From assembly GCF_002749615.1 (NCBI RefSeq), contig NZ_CP024201.1, positions 1,302,001 through 1,366,000 of the forward strand: a stretch of DNA of 64,000 bases. Direction: 5' to 3'. The position numbers were made by a program, and so were the translations under genes. The notes beneath the pieces were generated by a model that saw nothing but the letters and a program-made list of their open reading frames with translations, was not told where the DNA came from and ran no database searches. Position 1 is the first letter of the stretch. Every line of letters begins with the position of its first letter. The stretch comes from Caulobacter mirabilis. GTDB taxonomy: Bacteria; Pseudomonadota; Alphaproteobacteria; Caulobacterales; Caulobacteraceae. Positions 26,245-34,891 of this stretch are shown piece after piece.

Positions 26245-26943
26245 CTAGGGAAGGACGGCCTTGAGGCTCAGCGCCACGCGGCCGTCGTTGATGCCGCCCA
26301 GGTCGGTGTCGTTGTCATGCCAGCGCAGATCCGCCGACAGCTTGTCGGTGAAGGCGTAGCCGACGCCGACATTCCAGGTCGTGTAGTCGCTGGAACCGCC
26401 GCCGGCGAGGTCGACCGACTGGTTGCCCACGGCGCCGCTGACCGTCCACTTCTCGGCCGGCGAGAACGAGGCGTTGGCCTCGATGTACAGGCTGTTGTCG
26501 GTGCCGACGCCCGTGTAGTCCGGCGAATAGTAGGCCGCCGCGCCCAGGGTGACCGGTCCGGCCGGAACAGAGGCCGCCGCCTTGAACTCCCATTGATTCC
26601 AGTCCGCCCCGCCGGGGGCGTTGACGTAGCCGTAGTAGATGGCGCCGAAGTCGAGCGTCACCGGACCGACGGTCGGTTTCACGCCGGCGTACAGATCGAC
26701 CTCGATGTCGGTGCCGTCGCCGAAGTCGACGTTCGAGGCCCAGCCGCCGGCGTAGAAGATGCCTTTGCCGTAGTCCCAGCCGGCGAACAGCTGCGGGCCT
26801 TCGTCCGTCTGGCTGACGCCCCGGAAGACGTAGTCGGACGCAACGCCGACGTTGAAGCTGAAGCTGTCCTCGGCCAGGGCGGCCGTTCCGACCATGGCCA
26901 GCGACGCCGTGGCGGCGCACAGGGCAAGTTTGAGAGTGTTCAT
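26245..26943 (-). CDS. TorF family putative porin (TIGR02001-like)
   Basis: A 232-residue outer-membrane beta-barrel protein. It has a signal peptide (LKLALCAATASLAMVGTAALA), then FNVGVASDYVFRGVSQTDEG, the hallmark of the family, and alternating aromatic beta-strands such as GPVTLDFGAIYYGYVN, ending in KAVLP. AACAAGGGGAT precedes the ATG at 26943. The transported solute is not known for the family. The long frame upstream of the ATG is a GC-rich artefact. Confidence 0.87.
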   Translation of the reverse strand: MNTLKLALCAATASLAMVGTAALAEDSFSFNVGVASDYVFRGVSQTDEGPQLFAGWDYGKGIFYAGGWASNVDFGDGTDIEVDLYAGVKPTVGPVTLDFGAIYYGYVNAPGGADWNQWEFKAAASVPAGPVTLGAAAYYSPDYTGVGTDNSLYIEANASFSPAEKWTVSGAVGNQSVDLAGGGSSDYTTWNVGVGYAFTDKLSADLRWHDNDTDLGGINDGRVALSLKAVLP

Positions 26944-27270
26944 CGCTATCCCCTTGTTGTTCTCCCGCGCGGCCTGCGTCGCGCGGGCGCCCCCGTCTGG
27001 CGACCGGGGCGACGTCATGATGGGTCGAAGGTTCGCGCACGCCCTATCGGATGGGGCGGCGCGCGCACGCCGACCCTCGTGGCTGGCCGCAATTTGTGCG
27101 CGAAAGCCCCGAGTCGCCCGTTTTGTGGGCGCCGCGAACCTGAAGCAGGGGGCGACAGGGTTCGATACGGAACCGGCTGCCGCCGCGTAAGGGGATCGTA
27201 AGGATGCGGGCGGAGGCGGACTCGGACGGCTTCCGTGGAAATCGGGCGCCGAGGCCGGCCCCATCACCCG
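26944..27270. other. Upstream region of the porin gene, no gene seen
   Basis: About 330 bases before the porin start. They should hold the promoter and a leader. I see no hairpin, operator or plausible gene. It ends at a family D palindromic repeat. Confidence 0.4.
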
Positions 27271-27370
27271 GTCATCCCGGCGAAGGCCGGGACCCAGGTC
27301 GAAGGGCTGTGTGGCGGTGCGAAATCACGCATCGCCGCGCCTGGAGCTGAATCCCGGCCTTCGCCGGGAC
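27271..27370. repeat. Palindromic repeat, family D, copy 2
   Basis: Outer arms gtcatcccggcgaaggccgg at the left and cccggccttcgccgggac at the right form a long inverted repeat around a variable centre of about 65 bases. Located 20 bases from the 3' end of the SDR gene. Confidence 0.8.
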
Positions 27371-27389
27371 AATCGGTATCGGGCGCCCC

Positions 27390-28193
27390 CTATCGCATCG
27401 ACAGCGAGGCGAAGCCCAGGTGCGTGCCGGCGTCGACCAGCAGGGTTTCGCCGGTGACGTGGCGCGAGGCGGGGGAGGCCAGGAAAACCGCCGCGCCGGC
27501 GATGTCCTCGGCGGTCGAGGCGGCCTGCAGCGGGGTCGAGCGGATCACCCCCTCGCGCATGCGGGCGACGGTGTCGTCGGGCATGGCCTTGCCGAACCAG
27601 GGCGTGTCGATGAAGCCCGGGCAGATGGCGTTGACGCGGATCTTCGGGGCCAGGGCGCGGGCCAGCGACAGGGTCATGGTGTTCATCGCCCCCTTGGAGG
27701 CGGCGTAGGGCACCGACGAACCGATGCCGGTCACGCCGGCGATCGAGGCGGTGTTGACCACCGCGCCGGCCCGATCGCCGGCCTCGAGCAGCGCGCGGGC
27801 GGCGCGAACCATCTGGAACGCGCCCACGACGTTGACCTGATACAGGCGCAGGAAGTCGTCGGCGTTCACCGCGTCGAGGTCGGCGTGGTTCGGCGCGAAC
27901 TTGGTGACCCCGGCGTTGTTGAACAGGGCGTCGATGCGGCCGAACGGCTCGGCCGCCGCGGCGATCCGGCGGCAGTCGGCGTCCTCGCCGACGTCGCCCT
28001 GGACGAGCACCGCCTGGGCGCCATGGGACTCGACCTGGCGGGCGGTCTCCTCCGCCTCGGCCTGGCTGGAGGCGTAGTTGATGATCACCGCCTCGGCCCC
28101 GCGCGCGGCGGTCTCCACGGCGATCGCCCGGCCCAGGCCCGTCGAGCCGCCGGTCACCAGCACCACGAAGCCATCGAAATCCTTGCCCGCCAT
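27390..28193 (-). CDS. Short-chain dehydrogenase/reductase
   Basis: A 267-residue classical SDR. The cofactor motif [13 protein letters not shown] is at about 13-25, and the NNAG motif is in [11 protein letters not shown]. The catalytic Ser is in [15 protein letters not shown], and YAASKGAMN carries the YxxxK pair. The C-terminal [17 protein letters not shown] is typical of 3-oxoacyl-reductase-like SDRs. The Asn-Tyr region ([13 protein letters not shown]) after strand 2 suggests NADP use. The substrate is unknown. Divergent from queF with an 83-bp gap. Confidence 0.87.
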   Translation of the reverse strand: MAGKDFDGFVVLVTGGSTGLGRAIAVETAARGAEAVIINYASSQAEAEETARQVESHGAQAVLVQGDVGEDADCRRIAAAAEPFGRIDALFNNAGVTKFAPNHADLDAVNADDFLRLYQVNVVGAFQMVRAARALLEAGDRAGAVVNTASIAGVTGIGSSVPYAASKGAMNTMTLSLARALAPKIRVNAICPGFIDTPWFGKAMPDDTVARMREGVIRSTPLQAASTAEDIAGAAVFLASPASRHVTGETLLVDAGTHLGFASLSMR

Positions 28194-28276
28194 GGGTCGT
28201 TCCTTCCTGTGATCTGTCTTTGCATCCTCCCTACACCGGCGGGGGCGCGCTTGTCGCGGGGAGGGCGGGGGACTAC

Positions 28277-28741
28277 ATGGCCGCCATGACCACCGAGCAC
28301 CTGACCCAGCTGGGCCGCGCCGTCGAGGCGCCCGACCGTCCCGAGGACGCCGTCCTCGAGCGCGTGCCGAACCCCCAGAACGACACCCTCTATCTGGCCC
28401 GCTTCGTGGCGCCGGAGTTCACCTCGGTCTGTCCGGTGACGGGCCAGCCGGACTTCGCCCATCTGGTGATCGACTATGCGCCGGGCGACTGGCTGATCGA
28501 GTCCAAGTCGCTGAAGCTGTACCTGACCTCGTTCCGCAACCACGGAGCCTTCCACGAGGACTGCACCGTCGCCATCGGCCGCAAGATCTTCGACACCGCC
28601 CAGCCCAAGTGGCTGCGCATCGGCGGCTACTGGTATCCGCGCGGCGGCATTCCGATCGACGTCTTCTGGCAGAGCGGCCCGGCTCCGGAAGGCCTCTGGC
28701 TGCCCGACCAGGGCGTCCCGCCCTACCGCGGCCGCGGCTGA
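28277..28741 (+). CDS. queF: NADPH-dependent preQ0 (7-cyano-7-deazaguanine) reductase
   Basis: Reduces the nitrile of preQ0 to the amine preQ1 in queuosine biosynthesis. This is the short, unimodular form of about 150 residues. [11 protein letters not shown] contains the thioimide-forming Cys (C52) and the acid Asp (D59). The substrate-specificity segment [23 protein letters not shown] is given in part: [20 protein letters not shown]. The ATG at 28277 follows a GGGCGGGGGA sequence; an ATG at 28286 is also possible. No other queuosine gene is nearby. Confidence 0.95.
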   Translation: MAAMTTEHLTQLGRAVEAPDRPEDAVLERVPNPQNDTLYLARFVAPEFTSVCPVTGQPDFAHLVIDYAPGDWLIESKSLKLYLTSFRNHGAFHEDCTVAIGRKIFDTAQPKWLRIGGYWYPRGGIPIDVFWQSGPAPEGLWLPDQGVPPYRGRG

Positions 28742-28746
28742 GGCCG

Positions 28747-29451
28747 CTACTCGATCGACAGTCTCGGCCGGTAGGTGAAGGTCTTGCCGGCGGGCGAGCC
28801 GCCGTCGATGGCGGTGACCCGCGCGTCGTCCATGGCCTTCAGCACCGCCGCTGCATAGCCCTTCGAGCCGTTTCCGGGATCGCGGAGCTCGCAGGCGGGG
28901 CGCCCGGCCTCGTCGGCGACGCAGGACACCTCGACCCAGAAGCTCTCGCCCTTGGGAAGGCCGGAGCCGTTCCAGTACTTCATGATCGGCGGCATCAGCC
29001 GCCATTTCAGGTCGCTGCCGGCGATGATCGCGTCGTCCCCGCGGGCCGACGGCGGCCAGTAGCCGAACCTCAGCGTCATCCGGAAGCGCCGCCCCTCGGG
29101 AGAGCCGCCGTCCACGCTCTGCACCGTGGCCTTGTCCATGACCAGCAGCGCAGCCTTGCCGAAGAAGACGTCCGCCGGCTCCTCGCGGACGACGGCGCAG
29201 TCCAGATCTCCGTCGGCCTGGGCGACGCATTCGACGGCGGCCAGGCCCCGACGGATGCCCAGGACCCGGGCGCGGGTCGGATAGTGGCGCGCCATGTCGT
29301 AGAGCTTGGGCAACCTCTTCCAGGCCAGACCCGCCTCGTCGATGGTCGGCGCGGCGCTGGTCGCTTCGGCCTCGTCCGCTTGGGCTGCGGCGGCCGAAGC
29401 CCCCGTCCCGGCCAGGGTCGCCGCCAAGACGACCGATACAAAGATGCGCAT
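28747..29451 (-). CDS. Hypothetical exported protein with two TonB-C-like repeats
   Basis: A 234-residue protein with a signal peptide (IFVSVVLAATLAGTGASAAA). The mature part holds two related halves, each with a cysteine-bearing strand (VECVAQADGDLDCAV; VSCVADEAGRPACEL) and each ending in a DGGSP.G..F...L.. motif (VQSVDGGSPEGRRFRMTLRF; VTAIDGGSPAGKTFTYRPRL). This resembles a duplicated TonB C-terminal-like domain. A comparable protein is at 45226-45837. It is probably periplasmic; the role is unknown. The ATG at 29451 or 29457 is possible. Confidence 0.6.
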   Translation of the reverse strand: MRIFVSVVLAATLAGTGASAAAAQADEAEATSAAPTIDEAGLAWKRLPKLYDMARHYPTRARVLGIRRGLAAVECVAQADGDLDCAVVREEPADVFFGKAALLVMDKATVQSVDGGSPEGRRFRMTLRFGYWPPSARGDDAIIAGSDLKWRLMPPIMKYWNGSGLPKGESFWVEVSCVADEAGRPACELRDPGNGSKGYAAAVLKAMDDARVTAIDGGSPAGKTFTYRPRLSIE

Positions 29452-29554
29452 GACCATTATCCCCCGCCCGGGCGTTTAGCAGGGCTGGTCGAGGCGGGGA
29501 ATCGCCGAGTGATCAAGAAACTTGCATCCAGCGGGCGCGTGTCCCTCGGATATC

Positions 29555-30121
29555 TCAGAACCGCGTCGTCAGGGCCTTCACGTCGGGGCGTTGGCGTTCC
29601 TGCGGCGCTTCGGTCGCCGTCCCCAGGAAGACGTAGCCCGCCACCTGCTCGTAGTCGCCCAGACCGAGGACGGTCTTGGCCTCCTCGTCGTAGGCGTACC
29701 AGTCGGTGATCCAGTTGGCGCCGTAGCCCATGGCCAGGGCGGCGTAGGTCAGGGTGGTGCAGACCGCTCCGGCCGACATCAGCTGCTCCCAGGCGGGAAT
29801 CTCGCCGGTCACCGTCCGCGACACCACCGCCACCGCCAGCGGCGGCGCCTTCAGCTTGCCGAGCTTGGCGGTCAGCTTGGCGGCGTCGGCGCGGCCGGCG
29901 GCCAGGGCCTCCAGCTGCTGGACGAAGCGGGCCTTACCCGCGCCCTCCAGGATGATGAAGCGCCAGGGCGCCAGCTTGCCGTGGTCCGGCACCCGCGCGG
30001 CCAGGGTCAGCAGGTCCTCCAGCTCCTCCGGCGAGGGCGCCGGGGCGGCCAGGGTCAGGGCGGGCGCCGAGCGCCGGCGGGCCAGGAAGGCCAGGGTCTC
30101 CGGCGAGGGATCGAGCGGCAG
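29555..30121 (-). CDS. Nitroreductase family protein (start uncertain)
   Basis: FMN-dependent oxidoreductase, single-domain nitroreductase fold. Residues LARRRSAP near the N-terminus, RVPDHGKLAPWRFIIL (FMN phosphate region), and ALAMGYGANWITDWYAYDEE plus VAGYVFLGTATEAP at the C-terminus fit the family. The first ordinary in-frame start is a GTG at 29992, which would cut off the RRRS motif. The frame reads homologous protein up to about 30160 without any ATG, GTG or TTG, so I place the 5' end at a CTG (30121) only as a marker. See findings. It follows the upstream gene's TAG stop closely. Confidence 0.7.
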   Translation of the reverse strand: MPLDPSPETLAFLARRRSAPALTLAAPAPSPEELEDLLTLAARVPDHGKLAPWRFIILEGAGKARFVQQLEALAAGRADAAKLTAKLGKLKAPPLAVAVVSRTVTGEIPAWEQLMSAGAVCTTLTYAALAMGYGANWITDWYAYDEEAKTVLGLGDYEQVAGYVFLGTATEAPQERQRPDVKALTTRF

Positions 30122-30171
30122 CGCGTCGCCGAAGGCGGGCGCTCGGGGATGCCGTGGGTCAAGAACGCGTC

Positions 30172-30755
30172 CTAGGTGATGGTGGTGGATTCCGGCTCGT
30201 CGATCATCGGCCGCAGCTTGATCCGCGTGTCCGGGGCGATGAGCCGGTAGATGGAGTCGAATTCAGGCGCATGCTCGCCGTCGAGCGTGACGCGGCCATG
30301 GACCTCGCCGGTCTCGTTGTTGCGGGTATAGGCCTCGCACGCCTTCTTGCCCTCGAAGTCGGCCATGGCCTCGGCCATCGCCGCCAGCAGGGGCAGGGCC
30401 TCGGCCGGCTGGGCCGGCTCGCCGTCGCGCAGGACGATCGCTTCCAGGGCGCTGAACCGGAAGGTCGAGCACAGGGACCCGCCCTCGAGCTTCAAGGTCT
30501 CGCGCACGACCAACTGCACGTCGGGATCGGACAGCATGCGGAAGCGGCTGGTCTGGCTGACCTCCTTGCCCTTCACCTCCAGGAAGGCGACGTCCTCGCA
30601 GCTCTGGTCCTTGTCGCGCCAGCCGGAGCACCAGACCCGGTCTTCGGCCATCAGCGTCAGCAGGCTCTTGCCGGACAACGGCGCGTCCGCCGCGCCGCGG
30701 CGGCGGCGGGCAGGGCGATGAGGGCGCCGAGCGCCAGGACCTGGAGTGCACGCAT
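30172..30755 (-). CDS. Hypothetical exported protein with an apparent frameshift after the signal peptide
   Basis: The mature part reads ADAPLSGKSLLTLMAEDRVW, then CSGWRDKDQSCEDVAFLE, and ends SIYRLIAPDTRIKLRP...ESTTIT. It has four cysteines and no motif I recognise. In its own frame the N-terminus is Arg/Pro-rich and implausible. In another frame an ATG at 30755 encodes a clean signal peptide (RALQVLALGALIALPAAAAA) that runs into the mature part if 2 bases are removed, or 1 added, in the GC-rich run near 30690-30710. I therefore give the whole span. It is either a sequencing error or a broken gene. Confidence 0.5.
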
Positions 30756-30907
30756 ATGCAACACCTAGGCGGCTACAGGGCTTACGGCAACCGCCGCCTT
30801 GGCGCGTTCGTCGATCGCCCCCATATGAGTTCAAAGGGCGAAACGGGGCCGTCGGACGTTCTTCGTGCTATAGGCGGAGACCGGCGGGGAATAACGGGAG
30901 GGCCTTG

Positions 30908-31738
30908 ATGCCCAGACAGTTCGAGATCGTCGCGTCCGACGCCGCGCCGCCCGTCTGGGCCGCGCTGCGCATGGAGGCCGAGCGGGGCGCCCGCGAAGAG
31001 CCGACCCTCGGCAGCCTGCTCAACGCCGTGATCCTGTCGCACAGCACGATGGCGGAGGCGCTGTCCTACCAGTTCGCGCGCAAGATCGGCGACCAGGAGC
31101 TGCGCGCGATGAGCGCCCGCGAGATCGCCCAGGAGGCCTACGAGGCCGACCCGTCGCTGATCGCCGCGGCCGAGGCCGACCTCAAGGCGGTGTTCGAGCG
31201 CGATCCCGCCTGCAAGGGCTATGTCCAGCCGTTCCTGTTCTTCAAGGGCTTCCTGGCCCTACAGAACCACCGCGTCGCCCACTGGCTGTGGACCCATAGC
31301 CGCGAGACCCTGGCCCTCTACCTCCAGAGCCGCGGCAGCGAGATCTACGCCGTCGACATCCATCCGGCCGCGAAGATGGGCTCGGGCGTGTTCCTCGACC
31401 ACGGCACCGGCATCGTCATCGGCGAGACGGCGGTGGTCGGCGACGACGTCTCGATGCTTCACGGGGTGACGCTGGGCGGCACCGGCGCCGAGCGCGGCGA
31501 CCGCCACCCGAAGATCGGCAAGGGCGTGCTGCTGGGCGCCGGCGCCAAGGTGCTGGGCAATATCCTGATCGGCGACTACGCCAAGGTGGCCTCCGGTTCG
31601 GTGGTGCTGAAGGCCGTGCCCAAGGGCTGCACCGCCGCCGGCGTACCCGCGCGCCTGGTCAACTGCCCGACCTGCGAAGAGCCGGCCAAGACCATGGATC
31701 ATACGCTGGCCGACGTGGTCTACGACTACGTGATCTGA
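30908..31738 (+). CDS. cysE: Serine O-acetyltransferase
   Basis: Acetylates L-serine with acetyl-CoA, the first step of cysteine synthesis. The 276 residues have an alpha-helical N-terminal domain (LNAVILSHSTMAEALSYQFA; FLFFKGFLALQNHRVAHWLW) and a left-handed beta-helix of hexapeptide repeats (DIHPAAKMGSGVFLDHGTGI with the catalytic Asp-His, VVGDDVSMLHGVTLGGTG). The C-terminal tail that binds the synthase and cysteine is present. The ATG at 30908 is fixed by homology. Confidence 0.96.
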   Translation: MPRQFEIVASDAAPPVWAALRMEAERGAREEPTLGSLLNAVILSHSTMAEALSYQFARKIGDQELRAMSAREIAQEAYEADPSLIAAAEADLKAVFERDPACKGYVQPFLFFKGFLALQNHRVAHWLWTHSRETLALYLQSRGSEIYAVDIHPAAKMGSGVFLDHGTGIVIGETAVVGDDVSMLHGVTLGGTGAERGDRHPKIGKGVLLGAGAKVLGNILIGDYAKVASGSVVLKAVPKGCTAAGVPARLVNCPTCEEPAKTMDHTLADVVYDYVI

Positions 31739-31747
31739 CCTTTCACG

Positions 31748-31875
31748 CCGTCATCCTCGCGCTCGTCGCGAGGACCCATGCGTGGTGAGCGAACAGCAGG
31801 GGCGCGGATCGATCCGCGCTCCTTTCTTGCTGCGGGTCGTGTTCATGGGGGTGGAACAAGTCCGGCCATGACGGA
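31748..31875. repeat. Dispersed repeat, family E, copy 2
   Basis: Begins cgtcatcctcgcgctcgtcg and ends tggaacaagtccggccatga-cgg, like 9841-9953. Inside it, GCGCGGATC/GATCCGCGC at 31802-31819 is a perfect palindrome followed by TCCTTTCTT, which could terminate cysE transcription. Confidence 0.65.
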
Positions 31876-31894
31876 GGAGGGGGCCTGCCCGATC

Positions 31895-32010
31895 AGATGC
31901 TCCCCCATGGGGGAGCTGTCGGTCCGAAGGACCGACTGAGGGGGTCCTGCGGAGTTGGTTGACCCCCTCCGTCTCGCCTTCGGCGAGCCACCTCCCCCAG
32001 AGGGGAGGAC
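31895..32010. repeat. Large palindromic repeat, family B, copy 1
   Basis: Two blocks facing each other: atgctcccccatgggggagc then tgtcggtccgaaggaccgac-tgagggggt, and accccctccgtctcgccttc then ggcgagccacctccccc. Each block contains its own small hairpin, and ends pair across the unit. Further copies are at 48427, 50773, 58111 and 60131. Confidence 0.8.
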
Positions 32011-32016
32011 CTTAGT

Positions 32017-32166
32017 TCACCGACAGGCCAGCTCCGCCTGCGCAAATCTCACATTACCGGCCGGCTGCGCGTGCAGCAGCCCGTACGTCGCCAGGGCCCA
32101 CAACGCGGCCGCGGCGGCCCATTTCGCGGCGGTCAGTCCGCCATCCCGTTCTCTTTGCTTTTCCAT
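32017..32166 (-). CDS. Membrane microprotein (49 residues), divergent from a LysR regulator
   Basis: A small open frame not noted by length-filtered gene finding. The first residues MEKQRERDGGL are charged, then TAAKWAAAAALWALATYGLL forms one membrane helix, and a short tail ends FAQAELACR with one Cys. The ATG at 32166 faces the LysR gene across a 74-bp promoter region with two repeats of CTTATCGGCCG. That arrangement is typical of a LysR target. Function unknown. Confidence 0.55.
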   Translation of the reverse strand: MEKQRERDGGLTAAKWAAAAALWALATYGLLHAQPAGNVRFAQAELACR

Positions 32167-32173
32167 CGGCGAG

Positions 32174-32217
32174 CTTATCGGCCGATTGCGCGGCGCTGAA
32201 AAACGACTTATCGGCCG
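32174..32217. promoter_or_regulatory. Candidate LysR operator: direct repeat CTTATCGGCCG
   Basis: CTTATCGGCCG occurs at 32174-32184 and 32207-32217, 33 bp apart (about three helical turns), in the gap between the microprotein and the LysR gene. The first copy extends to the palindrome ATCGGCCGAT. The spacing suits LysR tetramer binding. Confidence 0.5.
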
Positions 32218-32240
32218 GCTGTCTGTGAGGTTTCGTCACA

Positions 32241-33149
32241 ATGGCTCGCCGCAATCTGCCGTCGCTGAACGCCCTGCGCGCCTTCGAGGCGTTCGGTCGG
32301 CACGGCCGCATGACCCTGGCCGCCGACGAGCTGTTCGTCACGCACGGCGCGGTCAGCCGCCAGATCCGTCAACTGGAAGAAGACCTCGGCCAGCCCCTGA
32401 CCGAAGGGCCGCGCAACCGGCTGCGCCTGACAGAGGCCGGTCTGAAGCTGGCCCAGGCCCTGACCCGGGCGCTGGATTCCATCGACGACGCCCTGCCGCG
32501 CCCGGCCGAGGCGGAGCGTCCGCTGGTCGTGGCCTGTTTGGGCACCCTGGCGATGAAATGGCTGATCCCGCGCCTGCCGGCCTTTCTCGGCGCTCATCCC
32601 GACATTCCCGTCCGGATCGAGGAGTCCAACGGGGCGTTCGACTTCCGCCAGGATGGGGTCGATCTGGCCGTCCGCATGCGGAACCTGAACGATCATCGGT
32701 CCCCCGATGCGGAAGTCACGTTCTTCATGGACAACTACCACGGCCCTGTGGTGTCGCCCGACCTGGTCGGGGACGGATCGGCGCGGACGCTGGGCCGGCT
32801 GCCGCGGCTGCATACGGTGACCCATCTCGCCGGCTGGAGCGATTGGCTGGCGACTTCGGGCGTGGCCGTGGCCGACAGCGGCGTGCGGCGCGACTTCGAC
32901 CACAACTTCTACATGGTGGAGGCCGCCGCCGCCGGGCTGGGCGTGGCCATCGGTCCCTGGGCCTTCGTCCAGACGGACCTGGCCAGCGGACGGCTGAAGG
33001 CGCCCATGGGCTTCGTGCGCAGCGGGGTCGGCTTCGTGGCGCTGCTGCCTCGGACGGGCGCGCGGCCGGAGGGGCGGCTGTTCCGGGACTGGCTGGTCGC
33101 GGAAGGGGCGGCGACCCCGCCGCCTCCGGAACCTTATGGCCTACCTTAG
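32241..33149 (+). CDS. LysR family transcriptional regulator, GcvA-like
   Basis: A 302-residue regulator. The N-terminal winged helix-turn-helix includes LPSLNALRAFEAFGRHGRMT, then LAADELFVTHGAVSRQIRQL, and is followed by a periplasmic-binding-like effector domain (LVVACLGTLAMKWLIPRLPA, RIEESNGAFDFRQDGVDLAV). The HGAVSRQI helix and RMRNLN region fit the GcvA/AmpR-like subgroup. Its natural target is probably the divergent 49-residue membrane protein and itself. Confidence 0.9.
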   Translation: MARRNLPSLNALRAFEAFGRHGRMTLAADELFVTHGAVSRQIRQLEEDLGQPLTEGPRNRLRLTEAGLKLAQALTRALDSIDDALPRPAEAERPLVVACLGTLAMKWLIPRLPAFLGAHPDIPVRIEESNGAFDFRQDGVDLAVRMRNLNDHRSPDAEVTFFMDNYHGPVVSPDLVGDGSARTLGRLPRLHTVTHLAGWSDWLATSGVAVADSGVRRDFDHNFYMVEAAAAGLGVAIGPWAFVQTDLASGRLKAPMGFVRSGVGFVALLPRTGARPEGRLFRDWLVAEGAATPPPPEPYGLP

Positions 33150-33226
33150 GGCTTGCCTCGGCGGGCGACGGCGGTAGGTTCCCGGCGAATGCGCCGCGGC
33201 GCCCCCCAACGACCAGGAGCCACGCC

Positions 33227-33430
33227 GTGGACGACAATCACATCAAACAGATCGAAGCCCACCTGAAGCGCACCTTCGGCAACCCGCACTTCGCGGTGAA
33301 GGCCCGCAAGCAGAAGGATTCGGCCGAGGTCGAGCTGAAGGGCGAGTTCATCGGCGTGATCTACGAGGACGAGGACGAGCCGGGCTCGTTCCTGTTCGAG
33401 ATGGCCATCCTGAACGAAGACCTGGAGTAG
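33227..33430 (+). CDS. DUF3126 family protein
   Basis: A 67-residue protein with a GTG start at 33227 after a CAGGAG ribosome-binding site. It reads DDNHIKQIEAHLKRTFGNPH, then FAVKARKQKDSAEVELKGEF, and ends SFLFEMAILNEDLE. It matches DUF3126, a small family largely restricted to alphaproteobacteria and of unknown function. It follows the LysR gene by 77 bases on the same strand but probably has its own promoter. Confidence 0.85.
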   Translation: MDDNHIKQIEAHLKRTFGNPHFAVKARKQKDSAEVELKGEFIGVIYEDEDEPGSFLFEMAILNEDLE

Positions 33431-33436
33431 GTCCCT

Positions 33437-33513
33437 GGGGACATGCTCCCGCAGGGTGCGTGTCTCCGTATCTGTATCCAGGGGACACGCACCGCTTCGC
33501 GGAGCCTGTCCCC
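33437..33513. repeat. REP-like hairpin pair (family A), copy 5
   Basis: GGGGACATGCTCCC-gca-GGGTGCGTGTCTCC, a 15-base spacer, then GGGGACACGCACCGC-ttc-GCGGAGCCTGTCCCC. It sits between the ends of two convergent genes, 6 bases after the DUF3126 stop and 3 bases before the MFS stop, so it probably also ends both transcripts. Confidence 0.85.
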
Positions 33514-33515
33514 GA

Positions 33516-34790
33516 CTAGGCGGCTACGGCCGCCTTTTTCGTTTCCCGCCGGATCGCCAGCGAGGCCACGGCCGCCGCCAGGGCGGTGACGCCCGCCAGC
33601 ACGAAGGCCTCCAGGTACTGGCCCTGGCTAGCCCGCCAGACGCCGGCGCCGAGGGCCGCGCTGGCGGCGCCCAGCTGATGGCCGGCCGCGATCCAGCCGA
33701 ACACGATCGGGCCGTCCGCCTCGCCGAAGGCCTCGGTGGCCAGGCGCACGGTCGGGGGCACGGTGGCGATCCAGTCCAGGCCGTAGAACACCGCGAAGAC
33801 GGTCAGGCTGAGGATGTCGAACTGGGTCCAGGGCAGGATCATCAGCGAGATCCCCCGCAGGCCGTAGTAGACGAACAGCAGCTTGCGCGGGTCGTAGCGG
33901 TCGGTCAGCCAGCCCGAGGCGGTGGTCCCGATCAGGTCGAAGACGCCCATCAGCGCCAGCAGGCCGGCGGCGCGCACGGCGGGCAGGCCCATGTCGCCGC
34001 AGAAGGCGATCAGGTGGGTCCCGACCAGGCCGTTGGTGGTCAGGCCGCAGATGAAGAAGCCCAGGAACAGCAGCCAGAAGGTCCGCGTCCTCGCCGCCCG
34101 GCCCAGGGCCCCGAAGGCGCCGGCCAGGGCGTTGGCGCCGGAGACGCCGGCCGGCGGAACATAGTCCTCGCCCGCGCCGTACGGCTTCTGGCCGATGTCG
34201 GCGGGCCGGTCGGGCAGCATTAGCCAGACGATCGGCGCCAGCAGACCGGTGACGACCGCCACCGTCGCCGCCACCGTCGCCCAGCCGAAGGTCTCGGCCA
34301 GCCAGGCGAAGCCCGGCAGGAAGATCAGCGTCCCGGTCGCCGTCGCCGCGCTGAGCAGGCCCATCATCAGGCCGCGCCGGGCGACGAACCAGCGATTGAC
34401 CACCGTCGCGCCCATGACCATGGCCACCGCCCCGCTGCCCAGGCCCGCCAGCACGCCCCAGGTGGCCACGAACTGCCAGGACGCGGTCATCAGGGTGGAG
34501 AGGCCGGTCGAGGCGGCCATCAGGATCAGCGCCAGCGTCACCGTCCGCCGGACGCCGAACGACTGCATCAGCGCCGCCGCGAAAGGGCCGGTCAGGCCGT
34601 AAAGAAAGATGCCGATCGCCGCCGCCAGCGAGATCGTCCCGCGGTCCCAGCCGAAGGCCTTTTCCAACGGCAGGATCAACACGCCCGGCGCCGCCCGCAG
34701 CCCGGCCGCCGCCAGCAGCGCCAGGAAGGCGATCCCCACCGCCACGAAAGCGTAGTTCGGGCCGAGGGGACGACGGACGGCCATGGTCAT
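33516..34790 (-). CDS. MFS transporter, oxalate/formate-antiporter-like group
   Basis: A 424-residue, 12-helix major facilitator. Motifs include FGWDRGTISLAAAIGIFLYG, ATVVNRWFVARRGLMMGLLS and the C-terminal ASGWLTDRYDPRKLL, as in the OFA/monocarboxylate subgroup. The ATG at 34790 has GGAGAG 8 bases before it. It is divergent from an ArsR regulator, and its TTGACA -35 box overlaps the ArsR operator, so it is probably repressed by that protein. The substrate is unknown. Confidence 0.87.
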   Translation of the reverse strand: MTMAVRRPLGPNYAFVAVGIAFLALLAAAGLRAAPGVLILPLEKAFGWDRGTISLAAAIGIFLYGLTGPFAAALMQSFGVRRTVTLALILMAASTGLSTLMTASWQFVATWGVLAGLGSGAVAMVMGATVVNRWFVARRGLMMGLLSAATATGTLIFLPGFAWLAETFGWATVAATVAVVTGLLAPIVWLMLPDRPADIGQKPYGAGEDYVPPAGVSGANALAGAFGALGRAARTRTFWLLFLGFFICGLTTNGLVGTHLIAFCGDMGLPAVRAAGLLALMGVFDLIGTTASGWLTDRYDPRKLLFVYYGLRGISLMILPWTQFDILSLTVFAVFYGLDWIATVPPTVRLATEAFGEADGPIVFGWIAAGHQLGAASAALGAGVWRASQGQYLEAFVLAGVTALAAAVASLAIRRETKKAAVAA

Positions 34791-34823
34791 GGCGACTCTC
34801 CGGGATGGGATAGTCAAAAGCAA

Positions 34824-34848
34824 ATATAGGCACATTCCTATATGTCAA
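34824..34848. promoter_or_regulatory. ArsR operator overlapping the MFS promoter
   Basis: The inverted repeat ATATAGG (34824-34830) / CCTATAT (34837-34843) has a 6-bp spacer. On the minus strand TTGACA (34848-34843) is a consensus -35 box next to one arm, and the weak -10 (TATTTG, 34826-34821) overlaps the other arm. Binding would block transcription of the MFS gene. Confidence 0.65.
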
Positions 34849-34891
34849 TTCATAGCTTGACCCATCCCGCCCCGCGACGGAGGTTCCGGCC

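Noticed and set aside
31955..33430. 491-codon open frame through a family B repeat, the LysR gene and the DUF3126 gene
   Set aside because: It is antisense or out of frame with the microprotein and LysR genes and starts in a repeat. Only its last 67 codons (DUF3126, from the GTG at 33227) are real.
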